Positions 11,377 to 23,774 are shown, counted from the first letter of the stretch. The stretch is DNA of 64,000 bases from Centroberyx gerrardi (GCF_048128805.1 NC_136000.1:20772946-20836945); one strand, 5' to 3'. Program-made: numbers and translations. The notes: generated by a model not told the origin, from the sequence alone.

Positions 11377-11384
11377 TATAAATG
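11377..11384 (+). promoter_or_regulatory. Candidate TATA box of the mir210 host transcript
   Basis: TTATAAAT lies about 30 bp upstream of an expected start near 11405-11415 and about 265 bp upstream of the first good donor site (11648). The order HRE, GC box, TATA, donor, hairpin fits a compact inducible plus-strand promoter. No expression evidence is available here. Confidence 0.45.
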
Positions 11385-11404
11385 ATGCCAGTTTCTTTTC
11401 AATT

Positions 11405-12169
11405 TGCATAACCAGGTCAGGTTGCAGATGCAGGGGAGTGGGCAGGGTTGGGGTAGTGCAAGTGAACTCAACTTCTGCGTCGGTGTACACTGTATTCCTA
11501 AAATGCACCTAACTTTGATAATGAACTATGATTTATTTTTGGAGAAAAAACATTTTCAGTGTTTGGATGCATGGCATACAGGCTCCTGTCGGCGTCAGTA
11601 CAAGATTTCTTTCTTTAAAAAATCTTCCAAAAGAAAACTTGGGACTGGTAAGTAGCTCCCTTTATCTGCCATAATTCTTTATTCCGTCAATAAGGTGTTG
11701 ATGCATATATCAAAATTTCTACGATGCAGTATACAAATTGCTTTACAGTTTTTTAGATGTATCCTAATTATTGTCCATTTTGGAACTTGTTCATGACAGG
11801 TGAGATTGAAAACATGCCAAATATTTCAGAAAAGCAAATTCATGTAGAATTTTGATATCATGGACCAAGCCAGCTGACATTTCTAATACTGTAGTTTCGT
11901 TCATCATAATTGGGGATGTACGATATTTGGCAACTTAATAAATAAGATCTATTTTAAGCTTAGGCCTATATAATTCAGAGCTGTGTATATTTTTTAATCT
12001 ATCCAAAATATTCTAGCTATAATGACATGAAAAGGAGATACTATTCGCCTACATTTGTCATGTAATTCTGGCTGATTAATTACTGTTTTGTTACACAGCC
12101 TTTGTGTGTATTGCTCCACAGATCGTGTTTGGTCGGGTTGGCGCTATAATCTTTGAGATCTAAAAGCAG
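11405..12169 (+). ncRNA. mir210 host transcript, two predicted exons
   Basis: Exon 1 is inferred from a start near 11405-11415 to the donor ACTG|GTAAGT at 11647/11648. Exon 2 is 12122-12169, with acceptor TGCTCCACAG and donor GCAG|GTAAGC. The hairpin begins at the end of exon 2, so mir210 would sit at the 5' edge of the next intron. The human counterpart MIR210HG is also a spliced non-coding host. The 84-residue frame at 11404-11655 has no recognisable domain and runs through the donor, so I do not call it coding. The transcription start and downstream exons are uncertain. Confidence 0.5.
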
Positions 12170-12244
12170 GTAAGCCACTGACTAACGCACATTGTGCCAG
12201 TTCCCAGTTCCACTGTGCGTGTGACAGCGGCTAACCTGGTTTTG
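12161..12244 (+). ncRNA. mir210: mir-210 microRNA precursor
   Basis: The 5' mature arm is 12173-12194 (AGCCACTGACTAACG...), the loop 12195-12212, and the 3' mature arm 12213-12234 (CTGTGCGTGTGACAGCGG...). The 3' arm carries the miR-210 seed TGTGCGT and ends GCTAA as in zebrafish. The arms pair, and the stem extends below the Drosha cut: 12162-12165 with 12240-12243 and 12167-12171 with 12234-12238, a basal stem of about 11 bp as expected for a canonical pri-miRNA. miR-210 is the HIF-induced 'hypoxamir' that represses mitochondrial genes such as ISCU. Position between phrf1 and rassf7 on the opposite strand matches human MIR210. Confidence 0.98.
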
Positions 12245-12298
12245 GGAAAACCTCTCTCTCACACTTGGCCCGTTCAAGACCAGCCACAGCCGGACAAG

Positions 12299-12510
12299 GC
12301 CCCTTATATCTGCCAGCAGTTCATCATGTCCTATGCACATTGTTGGGATAGGTCTGCTCATGATGCCTGCCCTCCCTCCCTCCCAGTGGTCTCCCTGTGT
12401 ACTGTACGTACTCCCTTCTATGTACAGCCACCCTACTTAGAGCCAGTAGCTTATACATTGCCTTCTTATGGAGCTGACCTCTCTAATGCCACCTACTGTC
12501 AAGACTGCTG
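12299..12510 (+). other. Possible unidentified exon just downstream of mir210
   Basis: An open frame (from 12194 to a stop at 12514) covers this stretch. It is preceded by a pyrimidine-rich run CCTCTCTCTCACAC and candidate acceptors near 12278 (TTCAAG) and 12298 (CCACAG). It ends in a strong donor, GCTG|GTGAGT, at 12510/12511. The encoded text (for example SYAHCWDRSAHDACPPSLP and FYVQPPYLEPVAYTLPSYG) is Cys-, Tyr- and Pro-rich and not low complexity. It matches no family I can name with confidence. It may be a coding exon or simply a host lncRNA exon. Confidence 0.25.
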
Positions 12511-12590
12511 GTGAGTCTTTCTTTCAGTTTCTGTTTGGTTTAGCAAAGATAATCATCATTATAATCATCACCGTCATCGTCCTATAACAA

Positions 12591-12905
12591 ACTAGTTCCC
12601 AAAGTGAGGTTGGGCCCCCCCAGGGGTTCTTGAAGAGTTTCCAGTGGGTCCTCTGGCAATAAATGAGAATTACCATAACTTCACTTTAATTTGATTTGAG
12701 GATAGGACAGTGAGAGAATGATATAGGAATGACTGTTCTGAGGTTTCACACTGCCCACTGTTATCTCACCAACTAGTAAAAGCAGTTGTCCCATTCTGTA
12801 AATCATATGCAGCAACACACATCTGTTCCATGGAGGAAAATCCTATCAGTTGGGGGTCTGTGATCTAATGTGCATCTAGTTGAAAATGTTTAAGAACCCC
12901 TGCTG
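12591..12905. repeat. Degenerate MITE-like interspersed repeat
   Basis: It begins CTAGTTCCCAAAGTGAGG and ends GTTTAAGAACCCCTGC. These are rough inverted termini similar in style to the palindromic repeat at 48948-49083, and common among fish non-autonomous hAT elements. No target duplication is clear. Confidence 0.4.
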
Positions 12906-15180
12906 TATCCTGTATCCATCTGTACCATTTGTGTGTATGTAAAAAGTATCCCTAAAGTGCCGAGTAAATTTTTGTGCTCAAATCAATTCAGCTATCTTAT
13001 TTTCTGTTTCACCATTTAAAGCCTTCACATGCTGTCAGTGAGGACGGTTTATTGCCTCTGGTACATTATGACTCAATGTGACACAGAGGAATAGATAAGT
13101 GCAGTATGTCAGACTCATTAACTCGTGGTCCATTCATCATCGTAATGTGGACGTGCAGATGCTCACTCTTCTCCACATCAAGAGGGCTCTTTCCCAACAT
13201 GCAACACCGTTTGTGAATACAACACGATGTCAAACTCTGACACACCCTGTGCTCTCTGTGAATTCATATCGATTAGTGATCTACACAGCAATATTTTATA
13301 TCTCTGAATCGAAAAGTGGTCAAAATTCAGCTTCGGGACCCCTCTCCTCACTCAATCTGGGCCATCCAAAGTAGATTTGGAGCGGCATTGTACTTATGAG
13401 CAAAAATAATTCCCTCAGCATGGTGTCCTGAAACATCACCATAATCTGTTAATGTTCTCCTGTTGACGAGAGTGGCGTCCTCGGGGGTTAGAATTTAAGT
13501 GGGTGAGGTTGGATGTGTATCGCTGTGCATATTATGTGCATAACTGAACAGAATAACGCATGTGCAAAAGGAGAGTATCAAAGGCCTATGGTTATATCTA
13601 AAGATTAAAGATAAAGAGAGATAAAGTTCAGATAAAACTTCACTGACCTGAAAGCTCAAGCGATACATACATTTCAGGAATATACTATATATATTTTTTT
13701 TCTATCATCAGTGTCTTCTTTTTTCTACTTCTCATTAAAATGGTCACATGACCTGAGCATTGTCAGTGAGACCCTACTATTTCCCAGCATCTCTGTCAGT
13801 GAGTGTGTGTGCCGGTTGGTGAGAAAATCAAAGAGAAAGACTGTGGTTTGACTTTGTGTGTGTGTGTGTGTGTGTATGTGTGTGTGTGTACTAGCCCTCA
13901 GGTTCACAGGTAGGCGTCAGCAGAGTTGCACCAGGCCACGGGCTTGTCCAGACAGTAGGAACTTGCAAGGATTTGGAGCTTATCTAACCCCTGCCAAGCC
14001 AGACAGCTTCAAATCTTATCTCTGTAATCCAATTGTACATAATTAATCTTACTATCAAAACTGTCCCTCTCGCGTATATACTTCTCCTTAACACTAAACT
14101 CATAGGCAGGAGTTAACAACATTAGCATAAGTAAAAAGGATGAGATTGGCAGAAAAAATAAATCCAGCTCTTGGTATACATATGTGTAGATATAGATAGA
14201 AATGTAAATATATACGTGCTTGGCTTGTGATTCTACCTGACAAGTGTGAGCAGGAGAAAGTATTTATAGAGCTCCACAGGGTTTCGGTGCTGGGTTAGCC
14301 AGAGCGCTGGGGAAGTTCACGTCACTCAGCAAGACGGCCAGCATATTTACTCTCCAGGGTAAACAAACAGGCAGGGGAGTGGAGGAAGAAAGTGGAATGT
14401 GTAACGTGGAAGCCCAGAGTTGTGTAATGGTGCGCGTTTGTCCTTTCGTTCCAGGCTGATTTTTATCACAAACACATTTAGGGGCCAGCAAGTAACAAAA
14501 AGACGAGTTGCTTTCTTTTCACATTAAAGAGAGAGAGAGGGGGAAAAGGTTCATTCATAGTGAGGTCTAAGAATCCAACATGTTCTGGGATTGAAGACGC
14601 CGCTCTTCACATTAATAGCACGGACGCATATGAGGAGCATCAAAACTATCCAAGCATGTGCATTTAAATCTCTATAGGTTGCTAGTCAGGCTTCTCAAAT
14701 GCTCACAGGTCAGCAGTCTGGTCCTGTGTCTTCTTGGCAGCAGGTTAAGTCATATGCTTTATAGATATACTGTGCTGCCTCACCCATGACAGCAGCAGCT
14801 GGTGATGCCAGGATGTTTACCCCATTTCCTTCTGCACCCAAGGATGCACTTTGCGAACACTTTCTATCAGCCACCTGTGAATACTGCCTTTGAAATTATA
14901 GGACTCACTGTACCACGAGTAATGAGGAGAGCATACATTTTTCAGTGCCTATAATATATTCATAATGCATTTCACATAGGGGTTTTCATAGAACTGGGAT
15001 TTTTATAAAGTGTGTACACTGGCATGTTAATTATTCACTACAGGGAATTCCTGATGCACTGCACCTCCATTCCCTTTTAATGTATCAGTCAACCAAGAAG
15101 ATAATAATAGGATGTGGTTCCATAAAAAGGGTATTGAGAACTAAGTGATTATAAAAGACAATTACACCACAACAAGTTAC
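12906..15180. other. Intergenic stretch between mir210 and the rassf7 3' end, no gene seen
   Basis: Contains a (TG)n microsatellite near 13856-13888 and a short GA tract at 14528-14540. Short open frames here have no domain, splice or compositional support. Confidence 0.5.
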
Positions 15181-15204
15181 CTAAAACACAATGCACATAT
15201 TTTT

Positions 15205-15210
15205 TTTATT
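15205..15210 (-). promoter_or_regulatory. rassf7: Candidate polyadenylation signal of rassf7
   Basis: AATAAA on the minus strand about 2 kb past the rassf7 stop codon, in a T/A-rich setting. It would give a 3'UTR of about 2 kb (17204 to roughly 15190). No coding signal occurs between, but earlier signals could be used. Confidence 0.35.
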
Positions 15211-17204
15211 ATATTTAAATACACAGTCATAGTAATAATTGCTCTAAGTAAAAGTTTCCTACATTATTTTACATTTCATACATATACTTTGCAGTGTTTA
15301 CAGTAGCAAAATGCTGTAAATATATTTGTCTTACGTATATACAGTATGTATATAATGGTAGATTGGATAATGACAACAGTTACAAAGAAAGGGGTTAAAT
15401 ATGAGGTGACGGTGACAGAACAGTGAACATGTTTCCCTTGGCCCTGCGGTCCATGTTTTATCTCCATGACGACTCTCGGGATGTCAGGACTGCAAGACAC
15501 ACAAAAATAAGCGGGGGGTGATGATCCCTTTGTTTGGTTTGGTTTAGAAAACACTTTTTCGGCTAAGATACGGCAGGAGAGACCTGGGTCAATAAAGATA
15601 TTCACGCATGCCTATCAGGAACAGATGTTGTCCCAGATCACTGACACAAGACCAGATATTAGATTATTTCCTTTACCCTCTAGTGAGGTTGTGGGCTGTG
15701 ATTGAAGTAATTTGACAATCCGATCACAGATCAGATCAAAAACCAGTGTTCTGGGACAGTATTTGTTTCAAGCATGCCTCTATAACAAGTACTGAGATGT
15801 CTGGAGACTCCAGAGTGAGGAGAGGCTGTATAATCCCACAAAGAAACACCACACAGCAAATAGGAAGGAGAGAGCACACTCAAACACACATCATTTTGAC
15901 CTGTCAGCATGATGGAGAAAGATATGATGAAATGCTAAGTGCTATAATAAATATTACTTTAGGGCTGTTTGGATTGTCAATTATGGATAATGGGAACAAA
16001 GAAGCCCAAAGCACTGACAACAGCTTTGCTCGTTCACATAATGTTTATTATTAGGACTTAGGTGAGTAAGCTCAACCTAAATCTACAGTATGCCGAGGCA
16101 CAATGCAAGTTATGACAGGTCAAATGTTAGGTGTGATGACGGCAAAGAACCAGGGGCATCCGTCCCAACTGAGGAAAAGAAAAAAATAAAGACATCTCGA
16201 CAAACCATGGCCCTTTTACACTACTTTTGAAATGTATTCCTTCTAACGATACGGAGCTTGACAAAAATAGATTGGCTAAAGCTATAAGCTCCCGCACAAC
16301 TTCAAATACAACAGAAAGATACATTTCTCTGAAGTCAAATAAGGGCCAAGGCTTCACACAGGAAGAGAATGGGACAGTGCAATACATTTTGCAGAGCCCT
16401 CCGCGAAAGGCTCTTGCTCTTTGGAAGTCAAGCGTCACCAAAGTACAAGGCATTGTATAGATATACCCCCCTTACATATAAATAATATCCATACATAAAA
16501 GGCAAACTTAAATGACATTGGTCTCTTATCTTTCCATGTCACAGTATAAAAACACCACTACAATCAGAATGTCTGTTACAGCCATTCCCCAGTGCGAAGT
16601 GTTACATGGTTATACAGCTTATTTATAGTGATAAGCAGCTGACGATAGAAGGTTGTTGACTTGAGGGTGGGAAGGTCACTCTGTGTCACAGAGGGGAATT
16701 AGGAAGGAGTTCCCAGCTGCATGAAAGTAAAACCAGAGCAGCTACTGTTAGTCCAGAAGTAAACAGTGAGAGAGGCTGGGTGGGGGGTGGAGAGGAAAAC
16801 ACAGGGGCGGGTAGACACAGAGAATTAAGATAAAGCTTATAAATCATAAAGGGTAGAAAAGGGGATGTGGATCTACAGCAGATTAAATCGACTGTAAAGC
16901 AAGTTAGGGACAGGAATCAGCAGAAGGCTTAGAGAGTTAGCTGCGAGAGACAGTCTGTCAGCGAGGGGATTGCCTTTAAAGGAGGAGCACAAGGAGAAGC
17001 TGCTGAGAAGAAGAAGGGACCTCCACCATGCAGACGCCTCCACTACCCGACACCAGAACAGAAGGCTGTAGCCGTAACGTATGAACCCAACCAAGCCGGG
17101 ACAGAAAGTAGGGAGGGCAAGGGGCTGTGGGGCCAGGGGGGCGGGCAGGGCAGGAGAGGAGAGGAGCGGGGCGGGGCGGGATGGGCTTGGGGAGCAGCAG
17201 GGTC

Positions 17205-20200
17205 TCACACATACACACCCTCAGGGTTGAGACTGGACACCAGAGGGTTCTGCAGGTTGCGTGGATGTCCCAGGAACTGTTTGGCAGTGGGGCGAGGCGG
17301 TGACTCCAACGGAACAACACTGAGGCCTGGAGGGGAGAAAAAAGGGGTTTAGGGCGCCGATCATCAATGCATCAATGTATGTCTGCTTTTATTTCCATGT
17401 TTGTCTCTGTCCGTTTGTGTCCATACCTCCATTCCTGTATCCCTCCTGCAGTAGATGTGCCAGTTCTAGCTGGTCCAGTTGCTCCTGAAGGTCTGTGCGT
17501 GAGTGGGTGTGTGCTGGCAGGACACCCGTCTGTTGAATAAACTGCTGCAGGTTACACTGCCTCAGCTCCTTATTCAGCTCCTCCAGCTCATCCTGCTTGG
17601 TCTGGGAGGAAGAGAGCAGGGAGCAGGCGAGAGCAGAGAGTAAGTTTGTGGGCTCATCTCAGTCAACCCCTACTCACTAAACCTTGACACCTTGTATCAG
17701 TGTGAATGGAAGTGGATGTAGCCTGTAAAAAATGGCATGAGCCTAATATGTCTCTTAATTAACATCAGCAGATGTAATGCTGAATTGCATGGTTTTAATG
17801 ACAGTACTAATAATAGGACACCTACAGCAGTATTTTATTAAGCACAACTCTATGTTGCCTTTAGCCCGTATTACTGTGTAAATTCACAGTCTCTTTTGGC
17901 CATGAGGGGGCAGCAGAGTCTACAACACTAGCGCTGGACAGCATCTCCTATCAGTCATCATCAGACCATTCAGCAACACTGAATCATCCAAGTCCCGCAA
18001 CTACCATCTGTAGCCTCCTGACTCCATCACATTCCAAAAAGCCTGCGGCATAGCTATGGGGTGGATACAATAACAATGCACATTTGTCTGTTGTATTTCA
18101 AAGTTGTCTTGTTAACCAGACGCCAGAGGGAAAGATATATATCAGCTCTGATTATTGATAAGGTGGAGTGCAGAGAGGAGCTCCGTCAAGACACTGGCAT
18201 CACCCTTACACCCGTAGATTAAACTTTGATGCACACAAACAAGCCGGTCAATCAGCCCTAATCGACTATCCATTTGTGCTTAATCGATGTGTCTGCACAG
18301 TACAGGGAGCAGCAGCGGCCTGCTGTAGCCCCCCCGTCCCCACGGCCAGAGTCTGTGTGTGTAATTGATGCTGGATAGAGGCAGCCTGCTGAGGCATTTC
18401 ACACCTGCAGGTCTGCCTCCATTAGCCTAATGACAGGAAGGCTGTGCTCATCACCACCAACACTTAAACACTCTGCTGGCAGGCGTGCCTCAACTCATCC
18501 AATCAGTCGCCTGACAGTGTCAGGCAGACACCTCTTGCCATGAAGGAACAATGAATGGAGCTTTATTACACTGTCTTCTATTACCAGTGTTGACATGTCA
18601 TTTTAAAAAAACATATTTGGCATGCAATTTGTTCCAGGCGCCAACTGCCTGGGTGGTAAATCTTACTGATAAGTGCCACGTTATGATGGACATGATGATA
18701 CATACTATGTGTGAAAACCGCAGGCTCCTTTCTGTATCAGCAGATTCTAGTGATTACCTACTTAACATGCAACTTGACCATAACGCACAGTCCCTCTGTT
18801 CCACAACATCCCTTCCTAAGCTTCATAGACCAGGCACTAAATCCGTCCCGAGTTCACTCCCGAGGCAAACACTCTCCTGTTAAGATGATTGACTGAAACG
18901 CAAAGGAGCTTCATTTCATTTCATTCGTTTTAATCAGTTTTGTAGCCAATGGCACACAGCAATTACTTGGACCCCAGTGGGATGGGAATGGGATGCAATG
19001 GTCTTACAGTCCTGATGGTCTTTCCTAATGAAAACTGTGGCAAATGCAAAAACTAAAACATTAAAAACTTTCAGGAACATTGACTACAAACATTTTCACG
19101 GTGCGGTCTATTTCCTTGCAACAAAACATTGGAAACAACACCATCAACCAGACCACAATAAAAGGGGGATATAATTTTCTTCACTCCTCTGGGTGGAACT
19201 AGTCTGTGCCTCGGCTCCAGAAAGTGGATAACTCGAGTCTCAGGTTTCATGTGGATTATGAGGAAACTCGAGTTTCACTTCAAACTGGGTTAGGCTTTTA
19301 TTCTGAGGATACAGCACACAACAACATTCATATCTATGACAACAACCACCAAATGTAAACGAACAAACAATGACACCACAATCCTCAACAAGTTGAGGCC
19401 CAGGTGATCCAATAAAAGGGGCCATTGTCCTACGAAACAATCCTCTTTATTCTCATTTTTCCATATACAGATACAAGGATATGTAGATACTGTCAATGTA
19501 ATATAAACACCATGAGTAACCATGTGCTCTGAACTCACAGAATAGATCCTACCTGCCAAACCAGTTCAGCTAGACTTAAAACAGTGCTTCCAACAGTTTG
19601 CTCCAACATATTCATACAAGGTAGGATCTGAGTATACAGCATTCATGTTATCATGATTTCTTGTTCCTTGTTCTTATAAATATTAATTAATTTGTTAAAT
19701 CATCACAGTAAATTATGTTTCCTTTTTATCATTATTTCTGAGTGTCTCTGCACTGGTGTGTGTCTGCTGCAGTATGCAGGTAGGAGAGGGATACGGTGGA
19801 TAGGATAGGTAGAAGAGGGTCTGTACTAGACCTCTCTAGTGACAGCACAAGGGCTGATGTGGACTTACAGCCCTTTCTCCAGAACCCTGACCTCTCTCCT
19901 TACCTGCAGCAGAGACTCGGCCTTCCCCAGAGCCTTGTCAGTCTCAGATAGCTGCTCCTCCAGCTCCGTCCCATGCTTCTCCCGGGTCTGAAGCTCTGAC
20001 TTCACAGCATCGAGGGACTCCTCGGGCCCGTTGGCTCTCCCAGCTCGGAGCCCGTCCGCTTGGCTCTCCCGTTGTATCTCTTGCTCCAGCTGAGCAGAGC
20101 GAACCGAGAAGTCGTGGAGCCGCCGCCCGCAGTCGTCCATCTTGCCGTGGAGCTCCCCCAGCCTTCTCCTCATTCCTCGCTCCCTCTCCGCCTCCGCTTG

Positions 20201-21780
20201 TAGCTCCTCCTCCCAGAACTGCTCGTGGGCCAGCTCGCCCTGGTTCCTCCGCACCGCTATCTCCAGAGCATCCATCTCTTCCTGGAAGCGAGCATCAGAG
20301 ACTGGTGAGGGACAGGGGGATGGGGAGGGACGCTCCCAGGCACGTGACTCCCTCTCTAGTACTTCTAGCTGGGCCTCGATGGCCCTCAGTCTCTCCTGTT
20401 GTTGAAGAACCTGCCGGAAGACCTCCTCTTTGGACGGGCCTGCAGGTGGTGAGGGCGAGGGGGATGGCACATGAGGGGATACAGGGCTGGGAGAAGGGGA
20501 GGGGGAGGCTCTCTGCTCCGGGGAGTCCCGAGGAGACCTCCTGAACTGCTTGGCTTTGCTTCTCGGAGAGGTGGATGGACCCAGGTTGAAGGTGAGGGCC
20601 TTCTTGGGCTGGTTGCGTTTGGAAGGCTCTGGCTCTGGATGTTTGGGCAAGGGGACAGGGGTTGTTCTGTCTTGTTTAGACCCAGGTCCGTCACTGCTGC
20701 TAGGGCCAGTGCGGCGCAGGAAGAACTGAACTTCGCTGCCATGTTGGCCTAGCTTAGCCAGAGACTCCAGAGGCCTCTCTGTGGCCAGCAGCTGCCTCTC
20801 TGTGTCCCTAAGACGCTGGATCAGAACATAACGGCCTGTCTGACCTGGGGATAGAGAGAGAGAGAGAGACAGTCAGGGCAAAGAAATAGAACCAATGCAC
20901 AGAAACAACACACACCAAAGCACCTTATCTGAAATACCGCCATATTACCTTGAAAGAAAAAAGAAGAAAGAGCTGCATGACTCCACTAGTCTTTCTCAAA
21001 AATAATATTGCAGAAATCCAATCTGTCTGTGAATTTCCTTGTGAGAGCTTTTTTCTCCTTCAGTCTAATTATGGCTGTGAGTTTGACTCCTCCCAAAGGT
21101 TCCACACAAGTCATGATGAGTGAGAAAATGACATCAGGCACATTATGTTGACGCCAATATCTCTCGCTCCTTACCACTGAGAATGGGAATAAAAGGCTGC
21201 TGTATAAGACTTGCACAACATATAAAAAGTTTCCACAAGGACCCTGAAATTAGGACAAACCCTCCCTAATGACTTGGCAGGCAGCTCACTCATGGAAGGA
21301 GGAGAGTGCTAAATCTGGAGTTGAGTTGTTCAATGCTGCCGCAGCGTATGGCTTGAGTACAGCCTGAGGATACAGGGATGGAGCGCCGGCTCCATTCCAA
21401 ACTGACCGCCAGACGATCCGGTAGAGCACTTCATTTAGGTCAGTGGAGAATGAAAAGGTGAACGCAAAACAGGATTACTGCAACTCCGACTTGTACAGGT
21501 AATGTTGTTATGCCTGCATCAAGTTCTCATCGCATCGCTCAGCTATATACTCATTTTAGGCCTTTAGATGAACTGTGCATCAAGGAGACAAACAAGGTGC
21601 ACAGTGTGAAATGAGGCTTCCATCAGAACATGGTGACACAATGATTTCAGAGCAGGAAGTGAGCTTGAGGTACTCACCGATGGCCTGGGCCAGAGCGATG
21701 ACCACATCCTGGCAGGAAGTCTCCTCCGATAGGCCGCACACCACCCGCACCACTCCGTCCACCCACACTTTCAGCTCCAT
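17205..21780 (-). CDS. rassf7: RASSF7, N-terminal Ras-association domain family protein
   Basis: Four coding exons: 21780-21678, 20844-19904, 17601-17427 and 17326-17205, all with GT-AG junctions and consistent phase, total 1341 nt (446 residues). The N-terminus [20 protein letters not shown] through [19 protein letters not shown] to VQFFLRRTG (residues 1 to ~83) is the RA domain typical of RASSF7-10. It is followed by a Pro/Ser-rich linker, a Glu/Arg-rich coiled coil (~residues 160-350) and [22 protein letters not shown], which is nearly identical in human RASSF7. The C-terminus is [15 protein letters not shown]7 is linked to microtubules/centrosomes, mitotic progression and JNK control. The start is fixed by family alignment. 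Whether this is the a or b fish copy cannot be told. Confidence 0.95.
17602..19903 (-). other. rassf7: rassf7 intron 3, no gene seen
   Basis: A 2.3-kb intron between the coiled-coil exon and the [10 protein letters not shown] exon. Short open frames inside lack domains. No transposon is clear. Confidence 0.7.
20845..21677 (-). other. rassf7: rassf7 intron 1 of the coding region, no gene seen
   Basis: An 833-bp intron within the RA-domain coding sequence. A short GA tract (20850-20870) forms the pyrimidine tract of the downstream acceptor on the minus strand. Confidence 0.7.
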
Positions 21781-21881
21781 GTGGGACCGGGCAGGGCAGG
21801 GTGAGGAGTAAGATGGTCTTCAGATCAGATCAGATCAGCTCGGCTTGGCTTGATTCAGCTCAACGCTGCATGGCACTGACT
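21781..21881 (-). other. rassf7: rassf7 5' untranslated part of the first coding exon
   Basis: A minus-strand acceptor (CATCTCTTACAG) just above 21881 shows that the exon carrying the ATG is not the first. About 100 bases of untranslated sequence follow, including a GATCTGATCTGATCT triplication at about 21817-21837. The first exon must lie upstream, beyond the acceptor, and several candidate donors are listed separately. Confidence 0.7.
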
Positions 21882-23703
21882 CTGTAAGAGATGGACAGAA
21901 GAAAAAGACTGGTTAGAGATGTGTGTCGATGCAATCAAGAGATCCTGATTCCCAGATCCCCGGAACGGACTTGTCTGGATCAAGAAACAAAGGTGTGTTG
22001 GCAGGGGTAACATACAGTTTGTGAAGTACAGTTTGGAAATAATTCCACGGTGCAAAAACAAAGCCATAAGCAACAAAGTCAAAACTTTTGCATAGTTGTA
22101 GATCATGACGTAATCCCACCCCAGCGTATGACGCAACGTGTTGCTAATTTAAACACAACCCGTCGGCAGCTGTCACATACACAGCACCCCTTCTTATTAG
22201 CCGTCTTCTGCTGAATATCCAGGGTGCCAGTTTCTATACCAAACAGTATTGACGTCAATTGTGCTGTGCTGAGTGAGAGCGTCACCGAGTTGTAGATTTC
22301 CAGCCCAGCAGCCCAGGGGGTAGAGCAGTGTAGCATTTTGTTAAGTTCCCAGTGGTTAGTTAAGAGCCCCAGCGGTATCTTGTGGACCTGGGAGCATAAA
22401 TGCCAATCTGTAACCCAATTAAACGCTCTGCTACCCTCCTTCAAAGCCGTTATGATAGCTTACTGCCGAGGGGAACGGACAGGGAAACTGGAACAACTCA
22501 AGTGTGTCTGTGTTTGGGAGAGGATGTTTGTGTGTGTAGAAACAGAGAGAGGCAGGACACATGCATGAATGTGTGTGAGCATGTGCGTGTATGTGTCTGT
22601 TCATTTATGAGTGTATGTGTGTGTGTGTGTGATCCAGTTTGATCCCTCTCAGCAGGACCAGAACTGGGTCTCATCAGACTTCAGAGAGTGGAGCAGCAGG
22701 TAGCCTAGCACCGGTCTGTGCAGCAGGTTTTTGCTGGTTTAACCTAAATGAATGTCATTATGTTCAGCGCTCCCTCTCTCTGTACTTTTAAGGATATGCT
22801 TCAAAACGAGGTAATAATATACCGCAGCGCTCATAAAAAGCAAAAGGCCTCGGGCAGTAAGAGGACTATCTATGGAACTTGGCAAAGTAAACAAAACATT
22901 GTAGCCTAGGTGGGTAAAAGACAACTCCTCACCCACAGTCAGACAGATGGCGTTCTCTTTCTGTCCGTCTCTCTGGTTCTCAATGGGAGGTGTTTAATAC
23001 TGAGCCCCTCCATTATCTTGCCCTTCATTCAGAGCCTGGCTGTGCTCCACTGGCTGCCTATAGGGGAGCTGCTTTGGAGGAATGCACTGACTTCATCTGC
23101 CAGCCGGAAGAATTCCTGCTTTTCTTAACAAAGCCCCAACCCTGCCCTGCTCTCCCCTCCTCTGCCGCTGACCTGGCTGCCCCCTACCACCATTACTCAT
23201 TCGCTATTTAGACGGCAAACACAAACTCTGCTGGGGAGCAACAGCCCATCTGATGTGGCAACAACATCACACAGAACAGCTCAACATGACACCGCATACA
23301 GAGGGAATGACAGCACAGCACAGAGAGCGAGCCGGCAGAGCGAGATCACAGGGAATGAGCGGCCGATAAAAGGGATGGATGATCACATATGGTAGAAATT
23401 CCTTTGTGCGAAACTTGATATGGAAAGGGAGTGCTTATCAAACGCACAAACGCTAGACATTTCTATGGAGTTGTCAATATTTTTCTTTGAGAGGCCACAG
23501 ACTGTACTGTGTTGCAATACTTAATTAGCCCCAGCTAGGCGTGCACACACACACACACACACACACACTACACACACACAGAGAGTGAGTAGATACGATC
23601 ATTTACTCACATACCTTTACCGTGAGGTTTATCTCTCTCCTTTACAGAAAGGTGAGCAGGAAAAAACTTTCAAATAAAAGCAGCCCTTCTACACTCTTCC
23701 CTA

Positions 23704-23774
23704 CCAACAGCTTTTACTGCCATTCTGCCCCGTCCACGTGTTACGACCGATAAAAGTAATACAAGTGAAAGCAG
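23704..23774. repeat. 71-bp perfect direct repeat, copy 1
   Basis: Identical base for base to 26761-26831, in the same orientation, with the match ending sharply at both sides. The unit begins CCAACAGCTTTTACTGCC, contains an E-box CACGTG, and ends AAGTGAAAGCAG. It is not a simple repeat. Confidence 0.97.

Noticed and set aside
16873..17320. Two minus-strand frames around the rassf7 stop codon
   Set aside because: One is the wrong frame of the last rassf7 exon and the other is 3'UTR; neither has a domain.
20142..20752. Plus-strand frames opposite rassf7 exon 2
   Set aside because: Antisense shadows of a GC-rich coiled-coil exon that is clearly coding on the minus strand.
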